Below, in pieces: positions 1 through 11,170 of a stretch of DNA of 64,000 nt. The first letter of the stretch is position 1; the number at the start of each line of letters is the position of its first letter. The notes beneath the pieces are model-generated. The model worked only from the letters and a program-made list of their open reading frames with translations. It was not told the origin of the DNA and made no database searches. The position numbers were made by a program, and so were the translations under genes. Source of the DNA: Breviolum minutum Mf 1.05b.01 (Eukaryota > Sar > Dinophyceae > Suessiales > Symbiodiniaceae); the NCBI GenBank assembly GCA_000507305.1, contig DF239541.1, forward strand, positions 1 to 64,000, in the 5' to 3' direction.

Positions 1-904
1 CCTGTCAGGCTGACCAAAAGTTCGTATATCGGAAGTTATTGTATATTTATTTATGAATCAACGACCAACAAGGTGAATTATTGGAGCATGGAATCAAATC
101 TCTGATCTCCGAACATTGAGATGGTTTCATTTTAGATATGTCGAATCAAATCTTTGCAGAATTAAGATTGATAATGGTACAGTATTGTGAATCCGATTTG
201 GGTATTTTCAACATGCAACGTCCAGATTTGTTTTGTTTCTCTTCTCTTTCCTGAGAACACGCACCGATGATTGTTTTTTTCATGAGGTTTGGATGATGGT
301 TTTGCTTCCTGTAGCCATTTGGGGTCTGTGCTATTTCATGTGGTTTGTTTTTTGTTCAGCTCTTTGGCTACGAATGTGCAGATCCTGATGGTGGTTTGGA
401 TGGAGCTTGTTAAAATACATCGAAGAACCTGAAGAAAATAGCTACTTGGGACTAAAGTCTGCTCACACCATCACGGATAAAAATCCGACTCCATACCAGG
501 ATTGAACAGTATATGATTCGACAAACAACGGTTCGAACCAAATTCAATGAAACATTTGTGTATAATGGAGTTCAAGGTTGCGGTTTCGTCATACTCTTAC
601 AGTACTGGTTAACGTCAGCGCAATTGTAGATTGTGTAGAATGGTTCTCAGTTTCTGTCACATTTTTCTCCGCTTTCCAATTTTTTTCCCTGCCATGTCGC
701 TCTTCCAAACTGGCAGTTCTGATCGTATGAAGTTGTTCACGGAGTGCGCGATGATCAGTCAAATCTTGGCTTGTCGCCTCTTTGCAAGTCGTTTTCCGTT
801 CAGCAATGAAGAGGGGTAATTTGTGATGATGGTAGGCACTCAGCAATCTACAGTGAGTCTGGGGAGTCTAGGACCCTTCCTGAGAACATGTAGACGATCT
901 AGAT

Positions 905-1430
905 GTTTTGGTCGCAAAGTGCACAACTGCGAAACATGAAATTACTTGCCACACTTTGCTTCGTTCCATTCCATACGGAAACCTAGAAAGGTCACGCAAA
1001 TGGCTCCGTCCACAGCTGCCATATGTTGCCATTGTGAATTTCCCATTAATAACTGAATGCCTATACAAGAATCCACTCACTTTCCAATAGCCAGTGGCTC
1101 ATTGCAAGTGGCTCATTCTGCAGCTGTCGTCCCGTGGACTGCAGCCTTTTTGGAGCTATGTGCATGCGGTTGCAAAGCACGCTGCTGGACATGCAGAAAT
1201 GCAAAAAAATGAAATTACCTGCCAAACCTTGCTTTCTTAGCGTTCCATATGAAAGCCCACTTTCATTGTGGCCCTTGCAGAAAGGACTTTGCAATCCCAT
1301 GATGGTGGATGCGCTTGAATTTTTTTCAGGGCTGAAAAGTCATGCAATTGGCTCCTTCCACAGCTGCCATTGTTATGATTTTTTTGATATAAGTACCAGT
1401 ACAAGAATGTTCCCGTCACTTTGCAATAGT
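905..1430. repeat. Diverged direct repeat, two units
   Basis: Positions about 930-1090 resemble 1205-1430. Both carry an ATGAAATTAC..GCCA block, then a block built on TGGCTCC.TCCACAGCTGCCAT, and both end near CACTTTCCAATAG / CACTTTGCAATAG. Spacing differs by tens of bases, so this is an old duplication. Confidence 0.6.
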
Positions 1431-3217
1431 CAAAGTGTTGATCCCGTGCAAAAGAAAGGTTGTGTAGCTTCAGGTGAGGAACAGTAGTCAGACGCGTTTT
1501 TGCCCAATGCTCGGTCTCCCAGACAACACGTGAGAAGGTCTACAATGGCATGGCCTGGATTGTAGACCTTTCATGAATGATGGCATGAAACTGTGTGCTC
1601 TTCTTGGGGCATCGGCGAAAGGGCTTCAATTTTGGATCCCCAATCGTGGATTGTTTGAAAAAGAATCATCTTTCCTCAGACGCTGCCATGATTTTAGACT
1701 TGGCCCCTCAGAAAGTAATTGTCTGACTTCGGTTAAACTGCTAAATTCTGTCGAAAACAAGATGATTTTTGCACGGCTGAAAAGTAATGACACGACAAGT
1801 GGCTTATGAGTTGCACGAACCGAAGCAACAGTTGGTCTTCCTTCTTGGTTTCTATAAGATGCCCAAGCATCTTGGTCACCGTTACTCCTGGACTCTCTCC
1901 CACGACCAGTTCGCCTTTGCTGTTGTTCCATCTGTCCATCGGACATCATCGAAACTTTTTCAGAATCCAGGAAGAGCTATAAGCAACGCTACCATGCGAA
2001 AAACATCGAAAAACTTAAGCCCAACTAGGTTCACATTAATCTTCGCTGCTCCGTGAAATTTCGACATGGGCCCTGGGCCTACAACGAATTCTTAGCTCCA
2101 CTCAACATGTTGAAATTCCGAATCTCATCTCCCTGTGCCAAAGAAAATCGAGTCTTTGGTTTCACTGCGCCCCCTTTGCATAGGCGCTTTGGCGAACCTA
2201 TGGCCCGCAATTCCACTATAAGTTTGTTTCCAGTCTCACCTGAGAGAGATTTGTCCGAAAAGTGGTTGGAAGGAATTTCCAGCTCACTGCATCATAGGCA
2301 AAGCATACTTAATGTGCCAAAAATCGAGGTGTGGAAAAAGTCATGTTCTGAGGGCATTAAGGCAATGATTGTAGACCCTTTTGTCTTACCGGCACTTCGT
2401 TTCCAGAGCCTGTCAACATTTTACTGCAGATTTCATTGCAGACCTTTGAACCACTTTGGTTTATCAGTGTCAAATCAAACCAGGAAATTGTGGCGTTTGT
2501 GTGTGGAACCCAAACCTGCACCACCATTCTAGACCGGCTGCCGGGACCCTGAACACAACCACAGCTGTTGTCTTGAACCAGGCTGACCAATCAGACAGCA
2601 AGTGTCCGGTCTGCCTTGTCGCCACGCTTTGCCCATTTCAGGTGCTAGCTGTCTCAGCTCCAAAGGGTTGATGCCTGAACCTGCGATTGCACACAATGTA
2701 GATGTGGAGGGAAGACACTTTCAACCATGTGCCCACCTGGGCCGAACCTCCTTGCAGAACATGATTGTAGCTTAGAAGGGCTCTTGTTGAAAATTCTGAA
2801 TTTCTTCTCAACACGTTGGCAAAAGGCTATCTATTTTCCATCTTCCATCCCTGGCATTGTTTGGTAAAGTCCCTCGGTCCGGAAATTCCTTTCTTCACAT
2901 CGCAAACATATAAGTTGCACTTTGAACCTGGTTCTGATCAGGCTTGTGGGTAAAGATTTGCCGGGAAAAGACGGAGAACGGAACTAAACTCAGTGCCAGC
3001 GTTTGCTATAGCTATAAGTATAGGCCTGAAATATTGAGGAGTCGACCTGGCTGCCAAATCCACCCGAAGTTCGTGGCAGTAAAGGACCAACTGATGAGGC
3101 TCAACTAATTCTCTTGATGGCTGAAATTCCAGCACCAGTCCAGTGGAAAGTAATGGTTTTTGGCTGCCCTCAAGTGGTTTGCAGGATGCGGAAAAAACCC
3201 ATCAACTTGGAAAACGT

Positions 3218-3300
3218 CCCTCCCTGAAATTAATATAGCACCTGAACATGGAGGGCTGGAAGACTAGTTTCCTTTTGGGATGGCTTTCTGGCAGGTGCGA
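3218..3300 (+). mobile_element. Family B element, partial copy
   Basis: The left terminus reads CCTCCCTGAAATTAATATAG, followed by the family-B interior (CACCTGAACATGGAGGGCTGG.., TTTCCTTTTGGGA). The right terminal repeat is degraded. This is the only family-B copy recognised outside the 22-64 kb zone. Confidence 0.5.
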
Positions 3301-5622
3301 GGTGTCAACTTCAAATCTACAGCGACTCATTTGCTTACCGTTCGCAATACTCGGATTTCGGTGCTGTTGAGATTTGTGGCAAGCAAATGTGTCAAGACAA
3401 TGGAAGTGAGTTTAAAAACGCAATCAATTGGTGGTGCACATAAAAAAGGAAAAAAACACCGTCTTCCCTAGTAAAAGTCTTTGTCAGAACGCAGCTGTAA
3501 AATAAACCGTCTCTGGAAGTCTAGGGATATCTATTCATGAGGGATGAGGACGACCTGCCCCTCATTGAGGGACTGCTTGCATGAAAGGTGTGTTTGGACA
3601 TCGTATGGATGTATTCCAGGGCCGAGCAGCTGTCACACCCAGCTTGGTGTGGATTCGGCCATGCTTTGAAAGTTGCGTTGATGTGTCTGACTTTGATTCT
3701 ATCGTGCGATGCTTCTGGTACTGGAGGAGTGGAGACATGAAGGAGTTGCATATGATCTTTGGTGGGAGTCAAATCGATTTCAAAGAACAATGCTCTTCCA
3801 ATCTTGGTTTTGGTGATACATCAGGACATGTGCTGAAGCTTCTACGATATAGATGGAACTGCTATCTGTCTCAAGTTTCCCAGGGTCTGGATTAGTCGTC
3901 TAGATTCTATGAATTGAAGAAATTCTCCCCCAAAGCTGAGGTCCTGAGCTTTCCATGCGTAGATGGTCTACTATTGTTGAACTCGCTTCTAATTTCTTCA
4001 ACTTCTTTAAAATGCTCTTCAGGCACTGGGCAAACGGTCACTTGCTTGAAATCCTTTATGCGTATCAGCAGCTTCTATGGCTGAATGTTCATCTACAGCC
4101 TTGGCACACCCAAAAAGACAAAGAAGAAACTGAAAAACTGGTGGATTCAAATCTGCCTTTTGAGACATTTTAGCGGAATCTTTGCACATATAGGGAAACG
4201 CAGTGCTGGTAGCTTTGCCCCCAAGAATGTCAAACGGTGCTTGGTGAGACGAACATTCTGTAATTTGTCAATGCTTGGTCAGATGCTACCAAAAGCTCTT
4301 TCAAGAAATCAGGTATCTGAGTCCGGTGATGTTGTCTTGTTCTCATGTTTTGAAGTGAAGTCGCACTCATGGTGGACCAGCATTGTCCTTTCTCCTGGGG
4401 TGCAATTGAATCTGAGTGGAAGTCATTCTTTCCCATAATTTTTGATCTGCAGATTGAAGACCACATACATGGAAGGCTTTGTTCTTTCCCATAAGGTGCT
4501 TGTGAGCAGTTTCTCTTCTACCTGGTTCCAAATGGCGACGTTGTGCCAAACTTCACGTGCAGATGGTCAGATATATTATGTTCGCATGTGTTTGGACAAC
4601 CACGCTGCCGTTCCGAGGGCAAAAGTCACAAAGTTTTTGTCCAAATCCTTGACAAATCTGGATCCACTTAGCACTCAACAAGCTTACCGTGTAATAGAGC
4701 TCTCTGAGTGATTATAGATTCAGCCATTCCTGCCATTCATGAGCATTTCTTGGCTTCTAGAGCACTTAGCCAAAGGTGGAATTGGAAGCGGTTTCATTGA
4801 GTGAGTAGGTGCGAAAGGTGTTTTTTGAGTCCACAAGCTACATGTATGTTTTCAACCCTTCAGTGCTTCGATTTCATTTGTTCTCATCCATCTAGATGAC
4901 TTGTCCTTAACTCTGTGCAAAAGCTGGCTATCACGTACTAACTCATGGGTGGAGGAGTTCATTGGGAAGTAATAGCTGATTCATTCCTGGTGCAGTCGGT
5001 GTCTCTCGGGTCGTGGTTCTGTTTTGTGCCTATGCAAGAAGTGACTACAAGAGGTTGAAATTGACGCAGAGAATGGCTTTCAGCAGATCTTGGTGTCTTT
5101 CAGAGTCGTAACGCCGAGTCTGCCCCAAAGCTGAATCAAAAAAAATGAAATTGGTGACATCTGTATGTGATGTGGGCAAGTCAAAACCAACATCCAAAGC
5201 CCATGTTTTCAGTTCGCTCTTCCCACCATCTGAAAAATCAACGACAAGTCAGGGGCCCAGAATAAGACGTTCTCAGTGAAAATGCTCGCTCAAGCCCCTA
5301 TCTGCCAGCCAGCCAATTCAAGCATTATCTTTGCGCTCAGCGAATTTGAAAAGGCCAAGTAAAAGGCCTTCCAAAACCATTGCTTTCTTCAAACTGAGAG
5401 AGAAGACCAAGATATTTGCCACGAAAATAGGCGTCTTGAAATTCTGTTGGTCATTTTCACCTTGTATTCCCAAGGTTCTAAGATCCCAGACCTAGTTTGC
5501 TGGCACTAGATTCACAAGGCTCCCAAGAACGGAGTGGAAATTTTCAGCGTTGTGGGTTTCTGTTTCAAGCAGCTTCCGACTCAATGTGGGAAATGTCCAA
5601 ACTGCTTGATTCTGTGTACCAC

Positions 5623-5656
5623 AGTTTCGTATCTCGACAGTTTCGTATCTCGGCGG
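5623..5656. repeat. Short tandem duplication (AGTTTCGTATCTCG)
   Basis: The 14-base word AGTTTCGTATCTCG occurs twice in immediate succession (about 5626 and 5640). It is a simple local duplication. Confidence 0.7.
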
Positions 5657-6348
5657 GTAGGGGTGTACCAGCCAGTCTCCACCATCCCAAGATTGACATT
5701 GCAGTAGCCCCCTCAAAGGTCCTTAAGAGGTAAGCTAGCTTTCAACTGTGGCCATGTGAAATGCAATTTTTGCCAGTTTTGCATCAATTCGTGTGCATCA
5801 GCATGGTCCTGAAATCTCCGAAGCCGTTCCGCGTGGTCGAAGAGGATAGCCTGGAACCTGAAGCGCCATTGGTTTGAAGCAGTCTTCGTACCGGCTTACT
5901 AGAGATGAACTTCGAATGCTGCCGGCTGGCAAGAGCACATGGCAGCATTTATGGGTGAGACAGAAAATGCCAATTCGTCGCACACATGACGGAAGAATGG
6001 GAAGCAACCCTTGTACCGTGCTCCTAAAGCCAATCATGAACAATGGAATGACGATTGGTCCATCTTATTCCACTCTTGTCCTGGCCAAATGAAGTATTGC
6101 AAAGTGTAGCACCAGCAGTTGACCCTAGGTCAATTTCTCTCCTACTTCCAAGCATGAAACTGACCTGTTTTCGAGATGTTTCGAATACCCGGCACATGCT
6201 TGTCACATCACACCAGAATCACAGCGATGCATGTCTGTGACAGCCGTTTTGAATAACATTGGCATTTTGCCAAATCGTCTCACAGCTTTTGTAATGCCAG
6301 CTGCAGCGCAATGAGGTGCAAGAATGGGGTCCCTCATATCTGTCGAGC

Positions 6349-6482
6349 TTGGATCTTCAGCCTGTGTTGCTGACATCTGCTGTGAGGCTGTGAGCCATGT
6401 ACAGCTTTTAGATCTTCAGCCTGTGTTGCTGAGATCTGCTGTGAGCCACGTACAGCTTTGGATCTTCAGCCTGTGATGCTAC
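6349..6482. repeat. Tandem repeat of a ~55-bp unit
   Basis: GGATCTTCAGCCTGTG starts three units (about 6352, 6411 and 6461). The first two units continue with TTGCTGA.ATCTGCTGTGAG and end in GAGCCA.GTACAGCTTT; the third is cut short. Confidence 0.8.
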
Positions 6483-6633
6483 CATCATGTCTTCTTTCTT
6501 TCTTCTTTCGCCCGTTCGAGTCATCTCGATCCTAAAAGGACATGGGGAACCTTTTGTTCGTCACATACTTTCACAATACGTTACAAATGCCGACTCTGCA
6601 GCTTGAAGGTAAAATGGAGACTGGCTGCTTGAA

Positions 6634-6921
6634 GTGCTAAATCTAAAGTTAAACCTGCCGATGTCAATAAAGCCGTCAAGACATCGGGCACGGAAACTCT
6701 GTCAACAGAGTATCCAACTTGTCAATGAAGCCGTCCTGAGCAGCGCTCCATCTGATAAATTTCCAACCATATTGCAAGCGCAGGAAGACTGCTCATTGAC
6801 GATCGAACTGGAGTTGCTCAATCTGACAGGAACGCGGTGGGCCAGCCACGCCTGCACCCTCTTGCCAATGCTTGAGCTGTTTGAGCAATTAAAATCTCGT
6901 GGCACTAGTCAGATGACCTGA
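6634..6921 (+). pseudogene. Possible hAT-type transposase relic
   Basis: A 95-codon open frame reads VNEAVLSSAPSDKF..., then ELLNLTGTRWASHACTLLPM and LELFEQL. The order (helix, SS..S..R/KF, ~20 residues, L..L..TRW.SH..A..L) resembles the region around the TRW motif of eukaryotic hAT transposases. No zinc finger, catalytic triad or dimerisation tail is visible. A 26-bp piece of the same frame is repeated at 7054-7079, pointing to a rearranged relic. Chance similarity cannot be excluded. Confidence 0.35.
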
Positions 6922-7079
6922 CATCACCTGAAATGTCGACTTATTTGGTGACCTCAACCAGGAACTATTTCTGCCAGGGACTCCACATCAGACGCTTTCA
7001 ATTTTTGCATCTCCAGAAGTGGCTGTGGGAGATACATAGCAATGCAATGGTTTTGAGCAGCGCTCCATCTGATAAATTT
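6737..7079. repeat. 26-bp direct repeat, 317 bp apart
   Basis: An identical 26-base word (start TGAGCAGCGCTCC, end GATAAATTT) occurs at 6737-6762 and 7054-7079. It lies within and just after the possible transposase relic. Confidence 0.85.
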
Positions 7080-7254
7080 GCCACCAATGTCAAAATGAAG
7101 GCCCAATCCAGTGATCGGATGAGGGAACAGTTGAAGGGATAACTATTCTCTTTGACAGGTGTGCGAGAGGCAAAAAGATAATCTAAAAAAGGTTGAATGA
7201 GACTGCATCAGACTTATATAGCCCCTTTCAGCAAAGTGTTAAGGTGCACCATTT

Positions 7255-7417
7255 CACACCAAAGCCAAGTTGCCAAATGCCATGCTTCCGGTGGCCACCA
7301 GGCCGAAGACTTTCGAGGCCTTTTCCGTCATTTGGGCAAATAGTTCAACATCACCAGAGTCGGATGGCTCGGTTGAACCATTGACGTCAAAAAGCTTCTT
7401 GCCCCGAAGAAAAGGTG
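7255..7417 (-). CDS. Doubtful minus-strand terminal exon
   Basis: After a possible acceptor (TGCTGAAG|GCG), the minus strand reads LRGKKLFDVNGSTEPSDSGD, then VELFAQMTEKASKVFGLVAT and a stop after NLALV. Composition is protein-like and uses normal codons. No upstream exon could be linked, and the plus strand carries a longer but less protein-like frame. It could be a gene fragment. Confidence 0.25.
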
Positions 7418-8697
7418 GACACCTTCGCCTTCAGCAGATGTTACTGTTAGTACCAAAACTTGTTGGAGATTCCAGGGTCGGCAGTTCCCGAAAACTGCCT
7501 GGCCAGCTTCGTTGCAGACAACCCACGCATTTGGCTTNGGCTTCGGCTGCTTGTACTTGTTTTCGTTTGTTGGGACCGTTTCACAGGGAATCACAGCAGG
7601 GCACTGCGCAGGAAGTGGCAAGAAGGTATGCAACTGGGATTTTGAGAAGGGTGTATCGTGGTTTATCGTCAGATTTCTGTCAAGCTTTGGGATTCCAGAC
7701 CTGTCTTGATAGGCCTGTCCGACCTGTCCTGAGACTCCCGTTCTGGAGACCTAAAATGGTTCATGTTGCACAGTTTGTGCGTCAGAGTCGTTTGTTCAGC
7801 ACAGACAGCACTTCAGGTCATGCACACGCGGGTCTTAGTTAGTAAAACTACGCCGAGTCCATTTTCGCCTGGTTTCGGAGAGTTGCTCATGGCAATCTAT
7901 GAACCGTGACGGGCATAGATCTTCTGTGTGCTTTGCTTAAACATGACTAAGGAGTCGAGCTTTGGGCACCAAGGCCCAACCGTGTTCACCATGACAGCTG
8001 TCTTTGCCACAGCCTTTGCAGCCTCACTGTAGGATAGAAAGAAGAGTTTCAGCTTGTTTTTGCATTGATGGTTGGATAAACTTGACATTTTAAGACGGAC
8101 TCGCAGCCTCCGCGTTGGCAACGTCACCACCAACTTGAAGTCCATCTTCATTGCACCATTGTGTTCAAGTCCCTTCAAGCCTAAGACCCTGGAAGTGGCT
8201 GTGCAGAAGGGCAGAGTATTGAAGCCACAAGCAAAGCAAAGTCGCTCAAGACATAATTATCCTTAGTCTTCTTTAGTTCCTATTTGGAAGAATATTGTGC
8301 GGTGAGGAGTTCAAGCACAGTTGAGCTGTGGCAAGCCACTGTGGCTATAATTGTACTGCAGTGCAGTGCCAGTGTTGCATCATTTTCCGCACGCTATTTG
8401 TCGCTTTGGCACTGCGATCAAAGCGTTGTCGAAAGAAGCCCAGAAGCTCCATCTACACAGGCATAGAACAGATTTGCCTTCTCAAAACAAGCTCCAGATT
8501 GTGTAAGTACAGGAGCCACAGCCAGAACGACTCTGGGAGGTACGAGAATATGAAGTTAATTTGACCAAGCCATATCCCCAAAGGGTAGTTCCGTCAGGAA
8601 CAGTCTCCTGCCCGGAAGCCAACAGTTTTTCGCAAGACAGTCTCCTGTTGGATATGTTCGATCTCCTATCTANNTATCCCTGAATCTTCCGAAGACA

Positions 8698-8787
8698 CTT
8701 TTTTCTGTCCGATCTGATTTTCCGGGTATTTCCGTCCGGATCCAGAATTTACGTCCGAATCAAAAATTTATGTCCGATTGGTTTTGA
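8698..8787. repeat. TTTCCGTCC-type motif cluster, downstream of gene 3
   Basis: The plus strand shows successive variants: TTTCTGTCCGAT, TTTCCGTCCGGAT, TTTACGTCCGAAT and TTTATGTCCGAT, 22-27 bp apart. The cluster lies ~110 bp beyond the gene 3 stop. The last unit (CAAAAATTTATGTCCGATT) resembles CAAAAATTTGTGTACGATT at 21691-21709 near the far cluster. The role is unknown; a gene-boundary or element-end signal is possible. Confidence 0.6.
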
Positions 8788-8870
8788 TATCTTTTGATGT
8801 TATTGAACATCCATGGGTAAAGTTGAGTTTATCACCTCCCTTTTTTCCACCCTTCTCCTTTGCCTCGCAT

Positions 8871-8934
8871 TGCTCAAGCGTTGGAGCGTTTTGCTCAAGT
8901 GTTGGAGCGTTTTGCTCGTTGAAATCGTTTTGCC
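8871..8934. repeat. 21-bp tandem repeat overlapping the end of gene 3
   Basis: The unit GCTCAAGCGTTGGAGCGTTTT occurs twice with one mismatch, followed by a diverged third copy (GCTCGTTGAAATCGTTTT). The gene 3 stop codon lies inside the second unit, so the repeat supplies the last residues of the protein. Confidence 0.75.
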
Positions 8935-11012
8935 CGGAATCCCAGACTTCCTTTTTTTTTCTTTTTGATTAATGCTTTCATTCGTACACCTACTCTCTCC
9001 AGCACACGTGTTGTAACAGTTCTTGCACTCACCCTACGGGCAATCCTTGCCACGTGTCCAACTACACTTTCGTTAGCTTCGCAGCTAAAAACTAACGGGT
9101 TGAGTATTCTTGGAGCTTTTCTTCCCAACTGAAGTTTCATCTCCCGAGATATGTGATGAAGAGCATGGATCTTTGGTTTGAGGCCGTAACCAACAACGTT
9201 AAAAGTTTTGGCTTCACGGGCCAAAAAACGGTAGCCCCTGATCATAACCATCAAAAGGTGTTGGCACCTTTGGCCACAAACCCTGTCCAACCATAGCGGG
9301 TGTGAGTGTAGCACTCCAAAGAGGGCGATTGCACTTTCACAGACCTCAATGATTGCGTTTTCAAAAACCCCATTCACTGGTCCACGTAGTTGTTGGGAAA
9401 GGCGAACAACAAAGAGCACCCACTGGGTCATGAGAGTGCAATCTGATCCTTTCACGTTAGCCCACGGAAAAGACCTTTGATTAGGGGCATTGAACAGGTT
9501 CTGGGTGAAGTAGTGTATGGCAGGGGTCTTTCCCGTGGCTCGTGTCCACAAGTAAAAGGAACTCCAAGCTCGCTCCATGCGATTGGGAAGGCTGTTTGAA
9601 CACTCTGGATCCTCGTTGTCAAAGTACCCCAAGTGCATAAGTGCTATAGCAGTTGATCCCACCAAGTCCCGGCCCAGTCCGCATTTCCAACAATGGAATA
9701 AGTCTAATCGAAACAATCCCTCAGGTTTGTTGTCTTCAAAGACTATGTTGGTCAAACATGGTGCTTCCAACCAGGGTCTTTCTTGGAATTCAGTGGCGGC
9801 CCATCGAGGTTCATCAGATAAGTCTTCAAATTCATAGCCATCTTTCCCAGCTAAGCATAATGAACATATCGGATGATTCTCCTTGATACCTGCATTGAAA
9901 TACGATCGTGTCAGGTTGCCCACTTGATGATGAAATTTGAGATCTCCTTTACAACCCAGAACTGCCGCATAAAACATAGACCCAGAAATGTTCAGCCCTT
10001 CCTCATGCAAGCCACGAAGGTCGTTTGATATTACTTTGAAGGCCAATGTAATCAAACCACGGTTCTTTCGGTAGACTTGGGAAGCTGCACCAAACAGCAA
10101 GTACTTTGACAAAAATTCATTCCCATGGTCATTGACAAGTTGGCTGGAAGCCACAGAAGCCCAGTGGCCCATGTTTTTTTCTAAATTTCCACTGCCAGCC
10201 ACGTTCCCATACCTTTTCAGTGATGGGTCTTCAGCGCAAGTGCACTTTTTAGGTTTTTTTGGTGAGCTCCCCAAAGCACATTCAATGGTACATACCATAA
10301 AATTCCCTTTCTTCAAGTATCGACCCTCGTCACCATAAAGTATGATAGGCAAGGTTGAGGCCAACCTTGATGGATCACCTTTGTAAACCTCATGCCCTGG
10401 TTGAACATACCGGTAACATTCCCAGAATGCAGTCAATTGTTGTACCAAGTCTTTGTCATCACCACCTTGTAAGAGGTATCTGTATTTGCTGAGCAGAATG
10501 CGAAACCATGAACTCGGGAGAATGACTGGTAGGTCAATGGTGCTGCCATCATCAGCGGTAAACACTACATTGTGTTTGTCAACTTCCATGGAAAACCCAG
10601 AGCGATCTAACATTGTTTGGACATCCCTTTGGGCATTTTTCTCAGTAAAGTCACCCTTAGAGGAAGATGGCCCAGCACCAAAATCACCACGCACCGCCCT
10701 CAGGTTTCGAGCGATGGTCACAGCTGGTGCCTTGGGCCGATGGCGATGACTACTGGGCTAAGGGGAGAAAGAATAGAAAAATCATGGTTAGATTCATTAG
10801 AACTATAGCATTTGGACCTCAACTAAGTAATGGACCCCACGGCCAATCTCTTCAGCATAATGTTGCATGAGATGGCTTTCATCAGTGGCTTCTTCAGGAA
10901 CATAACCTGGCAATGGCAATAGCCCAATTTTTCCAAAAGAACAATTTAAGGTGTTGAAAGATGATCATCCAAAATGTTTGGCAGGTGAACAACTGAAGTT
11001 TTTTTTCTCCAT
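8895..11012 (-). CDS. Gene 3: dinoflagellate multicopy protein, ~620-aa last exon
   Basis: Exon model: 11012-10994 (start MEKKNFS), 10906-10824 (YVPEEATDESHLMQHYAEEI), 10757-8895; the joins are in phase. The last exon is open for ~620 codons. Landmarks in order are DLPVILPSSWFRILLSKYR, a GDEGRYLKKGNF block, FKVISNDLRGLHEEGL, GCKGDLKFHHQVGNLTRSYF, a CSLCLAG pair, LFRLDLFHCWKCGLGRDLVG, FPWANVKGSDCTLMTQW, HSHPLWLD and YGLKPKIHALHHISREMKL. From memory this block order is that of a very abundant, uncharacterised dinoflagellate family. Its copy number and conserved D/H/C residues suggest a transposase-like origin (inference). The C-terminus is lysine-rich and overlaps a 21-bp tandem repeat. The start is uncertain: gene 3 may be the 3' part of gene 2. 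Confidence 0.8.
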
Positions 11013-11170
11013 AGCGATTCGGGTGTCATGATCATTAATTTCCTCTGGCCCAATCCAGAGTCAATCCTACCAACAGCTAAGTTGCCAAACGCACCTGGGA
11101 TTCTGGATCCAAAACTATGTGCGTTGAACAGGCAAATCAAAATTCGTTTTACCAAAATATCGCATCAAAC

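Larger units (their letters stand above)
1..6300. other. Gene-poor stretch, no supported gene
   Basis: Reading frames here are short and none shows the exon pattern (acceptor, open frame, donor) seen elsewhere in the window. The stretch holds diverged direct repeats (905-1430), a partial family-B element (3218-3300) and a small tandem duplication (5623-5656), listed separately. Degenerate gene remains are possible but cannot be named. Confidence 0.5.

Noticed and set aside
7270-7842. 190-codon plus-strand open frame
   Set aside because: Composition (high Arg/Ser/Pro/Leu) looks like an antisense shadow; it spans an ambiguous base and has no splice structure. The minus strand is more protein-like over part of it.
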